Source: Podila epigama
Lineage: Eukaryota; Mortierellomycota; Mortierellomycetes; Mortierellales; Mortierellaceae
Length of the DNA stretch: 11,359 nt
Reading direction: 5' to 3'
NCBI GenBank assembly: GCA_015679605.1
Contig: JAAAVE010000150.1
Location: 11,994-23,352, forward strand
The position numbers and the translations under genes were made by a program. The first letter of the stretch is position 1; the number at the start of each line of letters is the position of its first letter. Of this stretch, positions 11,347 to 11,359 are shown one piece after another. The notes below the pieces were generated by a model. That model made no database searches. It had not been told where the DNA came from and saw only the letters and a list, made by a program, of their open reading frames with translations.

Positions 11347-11359
11347 AGATCGGAAGAGC
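11347..11359 (+). other. Illumina TruSeq adapter core (sequencing contamination)
   Basis: The last 13 bases, AGATCGGAAGAGC, are exactly the common Illumina adapter stem used by trimming programs, and they sit at the very end of the sequence. A chance match of 13 specified bases at this position is very unlikely. These bases should be trimmed and not read as an SRC1 exon (they would translate after the split codon as DRKS). Confidence 0.95.

Overview
The window looks like one whole contig (or a contig end) from a filamentous fungus. All four genes are split by short GT-AG introns, mostly 94-144 nt, and homopolymer and tetranucleotide runs fill the gaps. The GCN5 gene has a yeast-type catalytic core plus an animal-type PCAF-like cysteine cluster. 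That combination suggests an early-diverging lineage such as Mucoromycota, but the assignment is inference. No prokaryotic, viral or transposon genes were seen.

Layout from left to right: (1) 143-1328, minus strand: the first four exons of an acyl-CoA dehydrogenase of the ACAD10/11 type. It runs off the left edge inside an intron, so the C-terminal catalytic part is missing. (2) 1983-4454, minus strand: a complete three-exon gene of 564 residues. It joins an N-terminal SnoaL/NTF2-like domain to a disordered tail with five near-identical 16-residue repeats (core KGHPALTST) and HN1/Jupiter-like NIFG motifs. Its first intron is unusually long (683 bp). (3) 5642-8729, plus strand: a nine-exon GCN5/KAT2 histone acetyltransferase of about 719 residues, with an acidic S/T-rich N-terminus, PCAF-type Cys cluster, HAT domain and bromodomain. 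(4) 9082-11222, plus strand: the first six exons of a Src1/Heh1-like inner-nuclear-membrane protein (HeH domain, basic linker, first membrane segment, lumenal MSC domain). It runs off the right edge just before the expected second membrane segment.

Genes 1 and 2 are tandem on the minus strand and genes 3 and 4 tandem on the plus strand. The 1187-bp gap between genes 2 and 3 is therefore a divergent promoter region. The products do not form an obvious pathway: lipid oxidation, an unknown repeat protein, chromatin acetylation, and nuclear-envelope organisation.

Both ends look like assembly breaks. The left end is an A18 run in A/G-rich low-complexity sequence. The right end is exactly the 13-nt Illumina adapter core AGATCGGAAGAGC, which is not genomic. 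The most interesting points are the domain combination and repeats of gene 2, a possible frameshift or intronised exon in GCN5 around 6357-6486, the PCAF-like N-terminus, and a branch-point-like hexanucleotide repeat inside a GCN5 intron.
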